Shown in pieces: positions 24,843 to 36,787 of a stretch of DNA of 64,000 nucleotides. Position numbers and translations under genes: made by a program. Position 1 is the first letter of the stretch; every line of letters starts with the position of its first letter. Where the stretch lies: NCBI RefSeq assembly GCF_021134715.1, contig NC_060026.1, forward strand, positions 11,895,001 to 11,959,000. The letters are read 5' to 3'. The notes below the pieces were generated by a model that was not told the DNA's origin, made no database searches, and worked only from the letters and a program-made list of their open reading frames with translations. This DNA comes from Daphnia pulex (lineage: Eukaryota > Arthropoda > Branchiopoda > Diplostraca > Daphniidae).

Positions 24843-27800
24843 TTTTATTTTTATTTCAAATTCCCACTTTCGGATTTTTGTTTTAAATTTTCCAAATCGA
24901 AAACGGAACAATCCGAGTCGAAAACAGCGGGTGAACTTTTTTCGATGCACTTTTCGGAGCAAAAAACCAATTAACCCACAAAATAAAAAAAAAAATAAAC
25001 CAAAACAAGTTGAGATGTTTACGGGAGAGGCAGATCTAATAGAGGACTGGGTTTGTAGCTGGGCTACGAGTGACTACATTGTGTTTGGCTCGTGGAAAAG
25101 AACATATAATACATGTAGTCCATCGCCCGGAGCGTTACACCGCTCCGAAGCCGTCTTCACTCTATGGTATTCCCTCTCACTGCTCCTGGTGGTGGTGTTT
25201 GCTGCCGCTCCATCCAGGAGGAGTCTCTAGGCACTATATAGGCAGTACACTCCCTTCCGTAATCAGGTAGACTTTACCCTCTTCCATCTCAAAGGCAATA
25301 TTGCTGCGGCATGATGGCCGCAGGCAATGGGCTACATCTTTGTGGCCACGGGGGCTTTGTGCGTGTTGGTGTATATACACAGGTGAGAAGTAGGCCTAAA
25401 AGTCTGGAAAGGAGTTGTTTTCTTTTTCTATCGATTTTCTCTTTCCTTTCTATGTATACCTGGGCGCTAGTGGTGGTGGGGTGATGGCAGCAGCAGCCAA
25501 CAACCTGCAAGCTCCACGGCGGATCTACCTGTTAGTTCGTATCTCCCGCATCCCAAGGCCGAGCACACATACCGTAAAATTTTAAAAAAATATCTAATAG
25601 AAAGAAGATATAGTGACAGCTGTTTTTTGTCACCATGATGAGCCCCGGGAACGTATCTGTATATATATACATGGGCGCCCGACATCGAAAACTTTTTTTT
25701 CCCTTTCTATTGTTGTTATATATGTATATGCCTAACCTTCACCGGCTGGCTTGACTGGCTTCCTTAACAATACTCACCTCGATGGAGAAGACCGAAAGAA
25801 AGTTTCTTCTCCGATGGATCACATGATGGAGGGGGGACCTTGGAATACCAGACATTCAAAAAAGAAAATGCCTATGCCTATAGTTGTTGATTAGTCTCCC
25901 CCAAGAAGGGCAATGCACTCTTTTGATGGATCTCAACAGGTAGATCGCTATGAAGATGTTCGATATACATAGGGACACACAAAAGAAAAAAAAGCTTGGC
26001 GCTCACCTGCGTACCGCATTATCAATCCCTCGCTCTGTACGGTCCCTCGCGGAGAAAATGGAGTGCAGCAGGGGAAATTCGATTTTCTGTTTCACACAGT
26101 TTCGCAGCGATGCGCCATTGAATTGAATTGTGATGAACTGATTGAGGTACATCGACTGGTCGATTTTGAGGCTGCATTACTCTTTCTTTGCGGTTGGAAT
26201 CAGCAGACCCCAATACCGTGATGGTTAATAATTTGTAAAAGTTTTGATTGTCAAAACTTCCCCATACATTAAACAGGTGAAAGCTAAAGTGCTGTATTTC
26301 ATCATTCCCCAGAATATACAGCTTTCCATTTGCGTTCTGCCGGATATGGCAATATTCAAGGTAAATGTATATGCAAGGTAAATTCCGACTCATCAATAGG
26401 TTCCAACATATTTTTTGGCCATGTTTTGCGTTCGCCATATAAAGTTTTTTTGTTTTTTATTTTCACAGCATATGCTGACTATTGTTTACGAAATTTTCCC
26501 CCTTCACGTGTCAGGGTCGCATCACGAGAATGATTTATAACGATGTGAATTGGAATTACTCGGCGGAATGAATTGATGGTGCTTTTTTATCCGTTATTAT
26601 TTTTTTTTTGAAACCTTCTACCTTGTTGATCTCTGGAATATAAGTATGCGCCCTTTTCTTGATCTACCCAGGAAAAAACCAAAAGAATTTCCGTGTTTTT
26701 GAAATGATGATTATGTGCGTGTTGTGAAGGTGACCGATAAGCACGTCCAGGTTGGGGCGTGCTCAACACCAAATACCATCAAAAAATTTTTCCTGCAGGG
26801 ATTACGAAGACAAGATAGCGGTACTTCATAGACCCCCCTCCATTTTTAAAAGATTATAGAAATATATAAAAAAAAAGTGAATGGGGTAACTTAATTTTTA
26901 ATAATATTTTTAAATACGCTATTTAAACACACAAAAGCTTTTAAATGTCCGCTTAGCTCATTGGCTAGAGCGGTCGGACCTATACGCGCTCAGCTGATGT
27001 GATAGTTTTGAATGAGAGCACAACTGGTAGGAGACTGAGAGTAGGACTTATTTGTCGACAATGCGCTGAATTCCAACCCAGACATTGATTCCATTTTGCT
27101 AAAAATTTGCATTTTTATACATTTGTTTGATAATAATCTTGAAAAGAAAATGTTCAGACTCCAGCGTAGGCTATACCATATTCAACTGTGTCAATGGTTC
27201 AATTTATTGAACACGCAAAAATTTTCCCGTTAGTAATAGTTAAGTAATCAACACTGCTGTTGGACGGTGAAGTGAAGAGAGTATGGCGATGAGTATATTG
27301 ATACAACCTTTAACAGCATTCCATTTTCCCAAGCATGAGGCATTTAAAGCTTTGACTTTAAGCTGCGTTATAATGATTGACAGTGACCTAACAGATAACA
27401 GATCCTACCTAATAATATGCTAATAATAGTTATACTGCTGGTGTGAGTTTCCTTCGAGATAAGTGTATGCGCTTATAGAAACCACCATTTGAAAAATTTA
27501 AATATGTTTAAATAGCCGTTGAAATTTTGACTAACGAGAATCTTCACACGACTAGCCAGTGCTAAACGATCCATGACGAAAAGAAATGAGACGCAGTGCG
27601 ACGCAACTGACTAAGAAAATGAAAAATGAAATTTTCTTCTGCGTCTCAATGCCTGTTTGTTAACGAAATCCGAATCCCGCCGAAATGTGCGGGGAGATGA
27701 ATCGCTCCAACCAACCTGCAACCGAGGACGCGTCAATTTTACGAGCGCTCAACAGTCGTGGAGAAGGGCGACAACTTGCGTGAAGGTCGAAAACATTCTG

Positions 27801-28840
27801 GGACCTAGCCGTTTGATCGTTTGGAAATCGCTAAATAGTTTGTGTGGGCGAGGTATGCTCGGCCTCGAAAAGAAAAAGACGTTGAAACGTTTAGCCATTA
27901 TCTTTTCAGCCTGCACGTCCGCCAAACATCAAATGGTGAAAGGAAGACGGACTGTGCTGTGCTCTTTGAAACGGCAGTCAAACCGTCAGCCATTTGTGCT
28001 GGTCTGTAAATCACGCACTCCACCGCTTCGGTAACGCTGGAGGAACACCTGACTTTTTTGTTTTTATCGGATAGAGTTTCCTTACGCGTTTTTTATACGC
28101 GATAGCAGGGAGATCACATTTGCATTTGGCGTCGCTTTGAAAAGTTTCCAGCTGGGCGAACCCGTCGTCACTATGCGGCCAAAAAGGACTTTGCAAAATG
28201 TTGGATAAGATTCACGAAAGATGTCACTCAGGTTGCTCGTCGTCACTCGAAGGCGGTAAATTTCAATTTGTTTAAACAATTGACCACAAATTGATATCGA
28301 CACCAATTCCAAGAGTTCACTGAACTTCGATTAATCACGGCCGAGAAGCGCTTGAGTGATTCGGTGTGATTGTCTGGCATTCTGTGTAAAAAGGAAACTA
28401 TTTATGAAATCGTTTAATTGTATTGTTATGAGAATACAAGGGACAACTTTACGTGTGTCTTGGAAAGGTTTAATACAAACACACGCAAACACAGGACAAC
28501 CCAGTGACCAACCGTCTGATTAACGAGAATACGAATATTATGCGTTCAATTGGCTAAATCAAATTGCGACAACTTACGAGCTCCAATGTGTAAAAATACA
28601 TAAATAAAATACCATAAAATTTTTACAAATAACAAGAATAAAATGCCAATAATACTCGAGTCATCATAAAACGTAAAATCCATTACCCTATAATGTTCAA
28701 AAATTCTACACATAGATCTACATCTCAATACCCAGCCATAAATATTTCCACGTAAGAAAAAGTTCATATAAAACTCAAATGTAGAAATTAAGCTGTTTGA
28801 TGAGGAACGATAACTTAAAAAAAAATCAGGTACGTCAAAT
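24843..28840. other. Upstream region of ABCH copy A; no further gene seen
   Basis: About 4 kb. The part near 24843-25500 probably holds the leader of copy A; a palindromic CTATATAG at 25236-25243 could be its TATA box, but this is weak. The rest is AT-rich with GA and T tracts and a tRNA-like head at 26947. ORFs of 60-138 codons here show no recognisable domains. Confidence 0.4.
26947..27000 (+). repeat. tRNA-like head, possibly a SINE remnant
   Basis: GTCCGCTTAGCTCA and GGCTAGAGCGGTCGGAC give a good tRNA 5' half with an internal A box (about 26953-26972). No matching anticodon arm or B box follows at the right distance. It is therefore not an intact tRNA gene and more likely a SINE head or a decayed tRNA copy. 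Confidence 0.35.
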
Positions 28841-31800
28841 TTATCGCGCATACTTGCGGATGCGCAAAACAATCAGGCACAGAATTAACAAGGCCAAAAT
28901 CCAAGCTAAGCTGATAATAATTCCCAGGTAGACGTCAGGTCGTTCTATGCCCCACCCTCGTGCGAAAACGCACCTCAAAGCCTCGATGGCGTACGTCAGT
29001 GGCATTGAATAAGCAATTTTCCGAAGGTAAGGCGGCATGCCTTCAATCGGCCAACACACACCGCTGATAACCGTGAACGGTAGAAAACTGGCCTGAGACA
29101 GTAACAGGGCGCTGTTTTCATTATCGCAGAAGGTGGCTATTAGCAGACCTGTAGGCGTAATTTAAAATCACATTAAAATCCGAATAAAACGAATGCAATC
29201 AAAAATGACGTGCTCACCGAAACACATTCCAACAAAGCCTTGAAGAAAGGTGATGAATACAGCTAGCGCCAGGTTGCCATGGCAGGGAATGTTGAAGGCC
29301 AATAACATGCACAAGAAAACCAAAGTGGTTTGACCAATCAATATAGAAAATTGGTTGATCAATTGCCCAATCAAAATTTCGGTCATCGTTACACCTGAAA
29401 ACAAATGGTCGATCTTATTCAAGAAAACAAAAAGGACCATTTAACACATTTTGTTTAAACCTACCAGCCACTAGGCAACGATCGAGGAGTCCTTGTTTTC
29501 TTTCAGAGACGAAGACGCCAGCAGTCAAAGAGACGGCCATAAAGTACACGATCCTTGAAAAATAATTTATTGTGGGTTAGTTGAATGATGTATAGAATTT
29601 TTATGTATGGGCGATTGGGCGTTTCCATTTTTACAACAGTATCTTACGAGATAATAAGACCGGGGGCCATGAATTCAGTAAACGGAGTATCTTTTTTGCC
29701 GTAAACTGGATCGAGAAACTAAATAATGGGTAAAATACAGAAACATTAAATTTTGAATTAGCGAATAATTATGAAAACCAATTTAAAAATATTGTATACC
29801 TCGACAGGGATGTAACCCGCTTCTGGCTCGTGTTGGCAAGCTCTCATAAAATCTTTGAAGAAGTCACCGAAAGCTTCCAAAAGCCACTTTTGAATAAAAA
29901 CATCAATCTGTTGATCTAATAGTGTGAGAATTTAATCAAAACGCGCATGATATTAATAATTTAGAAACATATTTTATAGATTATTTTCATCGACTATTCT
30001 TACTGGAGGAATCCATGTTGATACTGATTCGACTGCGTATAATATTGTTTAAATTGGCCGAGTCTCCTTCAGATTGGCGCACCTCAAACTCCTCGGTGAA
30101 ATTATGTCCGAAATGGATCACACCCCAGACGTGGCCTTTTTTTCCCGCAACCAAAGCGTCCGATATGTTATCGTATGGGATCTGAATTAACAGAATTATT
30201 CGTGAATGCCAAAAACAAAATGTTACTTGGATATTTTTTTAAATTCAAAATAAACAACCCGCTCTGTGAAATTTATGAAACCTGAATGATGTTGTCTTTA
30301 ACGTAGCGAAGGTATCGACAGCTGAGCATCGAATAGGAACAATCCGTCGTGTAATTGCAAATTCGGCCTTGACTCGGATCCAGCTCGTCGTTAACGACGC
30401 CAATTTTAAGGCCTTTCGGTTCGTGTCCGAGAGTAACATTGAAGACGGTGGCTTGGAAGGCTGGCATCAAATAGATGAACACGAATATCCTTTGATAAAT
30501 AAAAAAAAAAAAAATCAAACAACTGTTATTGGATTTACAATCTAGATGAAATATATCTAACCCAAGGTTGCGAAATGTCATCAAGTAATTTTTGCGGATG
30601 AGGGCCCCGAGGCGATGAATTGACGGCAACGATAATTTCAAACTGTGATTTTTGCGCTTGCGTATTTTTGCGCCTGTGGTGTCGCTGATGCCGAGATTAA
30701 ACGTCGTACTCTATAGAGATAATATTTATGAACAAATTTCCTTAATTGATTTAATTATAATAAAATTTTGATAAGCAGAATTTTTTTCTTACGGAGGAAC
30801 TGGTCGTTGAATCAATCGAACCACGGCTAGTACTGTGACGTTGACGATGTACGCTCGTTTCAGTAACATCCGTTTGACTTACGACGCCCTCCGCATAGTC
30901 CACACTATCTCCCTGAGGTTGTTGTTGTTGGGCCTCTTCTGTGTTCTGGATCGTCGCATTTGAAATGGAAGCGTTTACCATCGACTCGGTCTGCTGTTCG
31001 TCCATGCAGAGTTTCAAAAAGGCATCCTCTAAGGATGGACGTCTGAAATTTCTCATCAGATTGTTGGGCGACTCTTCCGCAAGCAAACGACCGGAGCGCA
31101 TCATTCCAATCTATTATTTTGGCAAAAAGAAAATTCACTTTCACGTAAAACGGTAATACATTCTCGCTTTTCCAATGTTGCGCATAATACCGTTGTTGCC
31201 TGTCTGGCTTCTTCAATGTAGTGGGTAGTCACTATAACGGTTCTTCCATGGTCGACACTCTGCCGGATAAGATGATCCCAAATACTACGACAATAATCAA
31301 ATGAACATAATTATTTCAGGTTGATGACTTAATAAATATAAAGAAATTTAGACAATCGAATAATTTAAATTTTGAAGTCACCTGCGTCGGAGTAAAGGAT
31401 CAACGCCAACAGTTGGTTCGTCCAAGATGAGCAATTCGGGCTCGTGGAACAAGGCGACGGCGAAGGAGACGCGCCGCTGTTGTCCGCCGCTCAGCGTCTT
31501 GACGTAACGATCGCTCGGAGGCAGGTCTAAAAAACTGGACAAGAATTCCAACTGGGAGTCGACAAAGGCCGTTCGCAGATTGTAGATGCGGCCAAAGTAC
31601 TGGAGCGTTTCTTTGATTGTAAAGTCGCCGTACAGCGCCAACTCTTGCGGCATGTAACCAATTCGGGGACCGGGCACGCCGCTCTCCGGAGTGCCCGGCT
31701 CGTTGCCAAGGACCAGTATCTCACCGCTGTTTAAACTGCGACGGCCGACAATACAACTTAAAAGAGTGGTTTTACCGCATCCACTGGCACCCAGTAATCC

Positions 31801-32176
31801 ATATCTGTTCAACAAATTGGCATTCATTAAAAATTTGTCCAGTTGAAAAAAAGTCTAAAAACATTTTTATCAAATCGTGCTTTTTGTCTTAAGTCAGCAT
31901 AAGAACACTATAAATGAAGTCTTACATGCTTCCTCTTTTAACTGTCATGTCCAATCCTTCGAGAATAGCGCAGCGGTTTTTCCCAACTCCGTAAGATTTA
32001 TTGGCGTTCCGGACGAGAACCGCTTGATCAATCCGACGAGAGCTGCCGCTCGGATTGACGTTCGTTTCACTTTCGTGTCGGCGATGAGATGAAATGGAAA
32101 CCGTAAACTCTTCCACGTCTTTCTCCATTACGTCGAAGTGTATAATTGTCTCGCGATGGTGGGGAAATTTACGCAA
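28841..32176 (-). CDS. ABC transporter, ABCH subfamily (copy B)
   Basis: This is the second tandem ABCH half-transporter, with the same role and architecture as copy A. Exons: 32176-31926, 31804-31382, 31284-31191, 31110-30793, 30710-30562, 30489-30282, 30181-30004, 29915-29800, 29718-29648, 29553-29465, 29394-29218, 29148-28841, about 793 residues. Ten of the twelve exons have the same length as in copy A (all but exon 1 and the two linker exons differ by nothing); only the N-terminal exon and the Gln/Ser-rich linker exons (4 and 5) differ. GASGCGKT, LSGGQ, LLILDEP and VTTHYIEE are intact. A second in-frame ATG at 32128 is an alternative start. Parts of exons 2 and 12 are identical in sequence to copy A over 65-71 bases, which suggests gene conversion. 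Confidence 0.92.
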
Positions 32177-33214
32177 TTGCTTTTGAAAAACGTTCGGTTA
32201 ACGAGGTCGATCTTTAGCCGCACGCTCCGAACACAGCACAGAAATAAATACAAGTCAGAGAAAGTGGGAGATGGTAAGACTTAGTCTGCGGCTGAGGAAC
32301 AAGTGACAATTTTCTGCTTTTGGGTGTCGTAGAAAAAGCAAATCTGTGGGGGGATCTAACCATAATGGAGAGTGAGTATATCGGAGCCACAACCCACAAG
32401 CGGCAGGGTGAAGCAAAAAAAAAAAGGCGCACAATCATGTAATCGTGCGCTCATGCTGTGCTGGTTTTCTCAAGGCTATAGCGAAATATACCACTTGCGC
32501 AATTTTTTTTTTTTTTTTTTCAAAAACCCATTTGTGATGAGTTTGTTCAGGAGTTTCAGGGTTTTTTCTCCAGTATAGGCAAGTGTCCTTCTTTGTTACA
32601 TACCCCAACTGCGCGTTTCAACCGACTAGAGGCCGTTCAAGAACAAATGATAAACCCGGGAAATATAAAGCGCGCTAAAGAATAAAGAATTTACCGAATT
32701 TACTATTTCACCATCGGGACACGCGCAATACGTAATAGGACAGTGAAAAAAGATCTTTTTTTTTCTTTCTTTCTTTCTGGGTCAAGATCGTGACTTGGCG
32801 TGAATCTTGGTGCAAATATACGATGCTAGTGTCAAAGTCTTTGTCTTGATTTGTTCTTTTTTTAGCCGTGGCCGCCAACAGAACGCGCACAGTCATTAGA
32901 GCCTTACTCGTATCGTCCTCGAATAAATTCTCTGGAACATCTCAAATTGTTCGATATCCTTTTTTTCTTTTATACAATAAAGTTTGATGCGTGGGATAAC
33001 TGGTATTTATAAAAATTGTAATTAACATTTTGTTACCTGAATTATTTAACGAAAATAACGACTGAATTATTATAACGCTAGAGTGTTATTGATTCTATAC
33101 TCGTCATCGAGAAAAATTTGCGCATGATATTTAAAATTTCTTTTTTATTAGAAAACTTAGCTTACCCTTATCAGAGTAGCGAAAAATTTAACTTAATGAA
33201 AATCGAATGCCGTC

Positions 33215-33280
33215 TTTGAGATTTGAACCTTGGACACCAATATGTCTTTTCAAGCCTCTACCACTGAGCTACTAGATAAG
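33215..33280 (-). repeat. tRNA-like sequence with A and B boxes
   Basis: On the minus strand TAGCTCAGTGGTAGAG (A box, 33256-33271) and AGGTTCAAAT (B box, 33221-33230) have tRNA-like spacing. The anticodon and T stems pair poorly, so this is likely a tRNA pseudogene or SINE head. Confidence 0.4.
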
Positions 33281-33362
33281 GTCAATAGAAAAGAAAAATT
33301 TGTATATTATATAAGCCAATACTGTTTTAGGATATGATCTACTTCCGGAAATAGTAAGGACC

Positions 33363-33441
33363 GGATATGCGGCCATGGTATAATGAATATAGCATCTAGC
33401 GTTGTATGAAAATGTCCCGTGTTCGATTCCCACTTCCTCCA
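33363..33441 (+). repeat. tRNA-like sequence with B box
   Basis: On the plus strand GGCCATGGTATAATG resembles an A box and GTTCGATTCCC (33421-33431) is a textbook B box. The acceptor stem is imperfect. It lies 80 bases from the oppositely oriented tRNA-like sequence at 33215. A decayed tRNA or SINE is more likely than a working tRNA. Confidence 0.4.
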
Positions 33442-33487
33442 CATTGTTGTCCCTCATATCGCCCATTCGCCCTGTATAATATAACTA

Positions 33488-33660
33488 TAACTATGCATGT
33501 ACTAACCCTAACTACTTAACCCTAACTCTCAACGACTAATACTAACTTCTAACTACTTAACCCTAACTCTCAACGACTAATACTAACTTCTAACACTAAT
33601 AACGACTAAATAACTAACACTAACAATAACTGAATCACTAACTAACACTAACTATACTAA
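33488..33660 (+). repeat. Telomere-like CTAAC-rich repeat block
   Basis: Degenerate CTAAC/CCTAA units fill about 170 bases. Inside it a unit of about 48 bases, starting at AACTACTTAACCCTAACTCT, occurs twice in tandem (near 33505 and 33552). Arthropod telomeres are TTAGG (CCTAA on the other strand), so this could be an interstitial telomere-derived or microsatellite tract. Confidence 0.7.
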
Positions 33661-34728
33661 CAACTTATATGCGCGGCCGCGGCATATAAAAAAAACATGA
33701 GATAAATTCGTTGGGGCAAGTCAGATCGATTATCATTGTAAGACGTGGGACAATCTTGTACGCCGCAGTACTCGAATGTTGGCTACTGCTGTAATAGACC
33801 GGTATGAGAGATGACGAACCCTGAACGACAAAACCTTTTTTTTTTTCTTTTTGAACGACGACATTAATGACACCTTTAACTAATTCGGAAGAGGAGATGC
33901 GCTGGGAGGTTTATTAATGATGATGACGACGCTAAAGGCTGGCGTTGTCCCATTACCCATTTAGCCCATTTTTTCATTCTATAATTTCTCCTCTGGCTTT
34001 CATCTAATTAGCGCTAATTAGAAAATAAGAAATAGGGAAAAAATCGCTATGAAAGTAAATGCGAGAGCCAGAGAATAAAACTCCGACCGTGTATAAGAAT
34101 ATATAGAGGAAAAGACGAACAGGATACATATATCTCGGACACAAAAGAGCAACAAGCGGCAAAAAGTTCTGGCCATTTTTCTGGACTTCCTCCGGTTTTC
34201 TTATACAGAGGAAACCTAGATAGAAAGTAACGCTATGTTATTTGTTCCGGTGTTTATTAGAAGGTCTGTAACAAAATAATATTTCAACAGCTGGGGAACT
34301 CAGGAGTGTCAACACGGTCGTTTTCTTCCGCATTTGTTCAGTTCCCCAGTTTTAATGGTGGTCCGAATGCAAAGGAAAATCCTCGCCGTAAAGGACAATG
34401 AAACCTTGACGGTGTAAAACGTTATTGAGAGGCTTGAACGCTTTTATCGGCGCCATTAAAAGTCTCTACGCGGTTTATTCATTTCACTTTTAAAGGTCAA
34501 TTAAAATTCGAATTTTGCACTAACATTGATTGGGTATAAGGAAACAATTCCATCGCGCCTTATTGCCTAAGAATAACGTAAGCGATTTTCCGTTTCAAGG
34601 ATTCAGTTACCAATAAATAAGGGAAAATTTTCTTTAAAGCGAGAAGAATGAAGCTGAACAAAAGAGAACGAACAAACAGCTGTGCCATGCGCAGTCTAAA
34701 AAAAAAAATAAAAATAAATACACAGTCA

Positions 34729-36733
34729 CTAATTTAATATGTGGAACGCACTCTGGCTTAATTGAATATTATTATCTGCTGTAGTATACCTGCCAAGGTT
34801 TCTCTTAGCGATCGACAGAGTGGAAATATCGTCTTTGAGAATAAACCTCCGAGTGCCCAAAACGTAAACGTCGAAATACTTTTTCCATTCGATTTCGCGA
34901 ACATCAAAGTAAAATATTTTCCGATCCTGGTCGGACATTTCTTCCATCAAGGGGATGTAGTTGTTGCTGAGAAACCGCCACTGATGCGTCGTGAAGAATT
35001 CAAACGGGAAAAAAGCTTGCGATGCCTTAGCGTACAGACGAACCTACAATAATACAAATATGCGGGAAAATAATTCAAAAAAATTAGCGCTAATATAATA
35101 GCTTATTTCGTTTAACGTTTCCCGCATCTCCTTTTTCCCCCAAAAGAATTAATAAATTTTGTTGGGGAATCATACCCATTTAGTTCGTTTGCCCGTCACC
35201 GAGTTGAACAAATCCATCAAGCGGGCCGGCAGGTCATGAAACAAAACTTGGTTAACTTTTAGTGAAACCTTGCCGACAGTCATATGGCAGCTGGGATACC
35301 ACATCATGTCTTTTGTAGGGTATTTTAACCAAGACTCCATTGTTAAACGTTTGAGAAGACCCCAAGTAAGTGGATTTTGATGGCTGGTTGTGCAGCTGTA
35401 AACTTGAACGCCAGACTGCCTGAGAAAACGGGAATAATAACCATTTTCATTCGACCAACATGTCGTTACGCACTTTTGAGTTTTACTTTAATAAATACGA
35501 TTTAAATAAAATCGTATTACCTTCGAGTGGCTTTGTACCAAGCCACAGCGATCATCAAATTAATTGGATAGTCGACGGGTATTATATCGCTGACTAGATC
35601 CTCGTTGGTTTTTATGATTCGAAAGAAGCCTTTCCCCACCCCAGCGATCGTTCCTATATAACAAATGACATTCGTCACATCTTAATGAATACAATTAATT
35701 AATGCAAGGCTAATAGGAATAGTTTTACCTGTCGTTCCGTTCATGTTGTCAACCCATCCGGGTACAGGTTCGCTCAGTGCTCCGGTAACAATAGATGGCC
35801 GGACAATCGCTAGAGGAATGTTTCCGCATTTCTCTTCGAGCAACTGCTCGGCCAAGGCTTTGGTGTAGGTATAAGTGTTTGGACAATTCCCAATAAGTCT
35901 AATTTAAAAAAAAAAAATAATATAAATTTTTAAAAGTGGACCTTGCAAATCTTTAAATCATATCATTACTGCGCTTCAATATTCTTCACTGCGTCGTCAT
36001 CAAGGCTGTCGAGCAGTTCAATGAGTTTGAGTGGATCAACTTTCGGATTCACGTAAATTTCTTCCTTTATTTCGTCCCGGTCGAGATTGTTAAAGGCAGT
36101 CGATACGTGGACAACAACCTATTTTTCATCGCGATTGTTGTAAGAGAATAAATAAGAATAGTTTATGATTCAATGAGTTTTGGTAATGCGTTATGCAAGT
36201 TAGGGCAAAGGCAAACCTCAAGACGTTTCATCTGGCGACAAACTTCGAGTAAATGCATCGGTCCCTTGACGTTCATCTCCATGGCCGCTTTGAGCTCTTC
36301 ATTGAATTTGATAGTGGCTGCCGTGTGAAAAACAACTGAAACATTTTCAATCAACAACTGCAAATCGGACGGGGAGAGTCCGAATCCCGGTGAAGTGACA
36401 TCGCCCGTTACGGCCGTGAATTTGGCCATCGCTTCTGGTTGCTTTTGTCTCACATTGTCGAATATCTGCGTTAGAATGTGTCATTGAATAAATGAACTAA
36501 CCCAAATTACAAGTTGAATAATTGTTCGTATAATATACCTGATTGCTGATTAGTCCCTGAAGACGGCTTAGAACACTTTGGTCCTTAAACGGCCTCATCA
36601 GCAGATAGAGATGCTCAATACCGGGGCATGAGCGCAACAGCTTCTCCACCAACACCTTGCCCATGAAACCGGTTGCACCCGTCACAAAAACCGAACGACC
36701 CTTGTAGTATTCAACGATGCTTGAATGCTCCAT
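34729..36733 (-). CDS. Fatty acyl-CoA reductase (alcohol-forming)
   Basis: The enzyme reduces long-chain acyl-CoA to fatty alcohol with NADPH, feeding wax, hydrocarbon or ether-lipid synthesis; it usually sits at the endoplasmic reticulum or peroxisome membrane. Seven exons: 36733-36539, 36465-36217, 36118-35970, 35898-35729, 35653-35521, 35419-35176, 35043-34729, about 484 residues. The NADPH motif TGATGFMG is at 18-25 and the catalytic YTYTK at 207-211. A C-terminal sterile domain is visible, with [12 protein letters not shown] near the end. The end comes soon after that domain, so a C-terminal membrane anchor found in many relatives is missing or weak. The gene lies between ABCH copies B and C on the same strand. 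Confidence 0.92.
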
Positions 36734-36778
36734 GTTATAGATTTAAAGGCGCAGATCGCCTTTGCGAACACCAATTGT

Positions 36779-36787
36779 CTATATAGT
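36779..36787 (-). promoter_or_regulatory. TATA box of fatty acyl-CoA reductase
   Basis: Minus strand CTATATAGA lies about 50 bases before the ATG at 36733. Transcription would start near 36752, giving a very short leader. The motif is partly palindromic, so direction is set by the gene. Confidence 0.45.

Larger units (their letters stand above)
32177..34728. other. Intergenic region with repeats and tRNA-like sequences
   Basis: No protein gene is seen between the start of ABCH copy B and the stop of the reductase. It holds poly-T and TTTC tracts (near 32500 and 32755), two tRNA-like sequences near 33215-33441 and a telomere-like repeat block at 33488-33660. The rest is AT-rich without recognisable features. 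Confidence 0.45.

Noticed and set aside
24622-25230. 202-codon ORF on the plus strand
   Set aside because: Its first part is antisense to ABCH copy A exon 1 and its second part is low-complexity upstream sequence; no domain or signal supports it.
27657-28034. 125-codon ORF on the plus strand
   Set aside because: No recognisable domain, length within chance expectation for the window, basic composition without pattern.
33363-33441. Intact tRNA gene
   Set aside because: B box is good but stems do not pair well enough for a working cloverleaf, so it is listed only as tRNA-like.
33488-33660. Tandem units considered as a CRISPR array
   Set aside because: Eukaryotic context, degenerate CTAAC units and no unique spacers.
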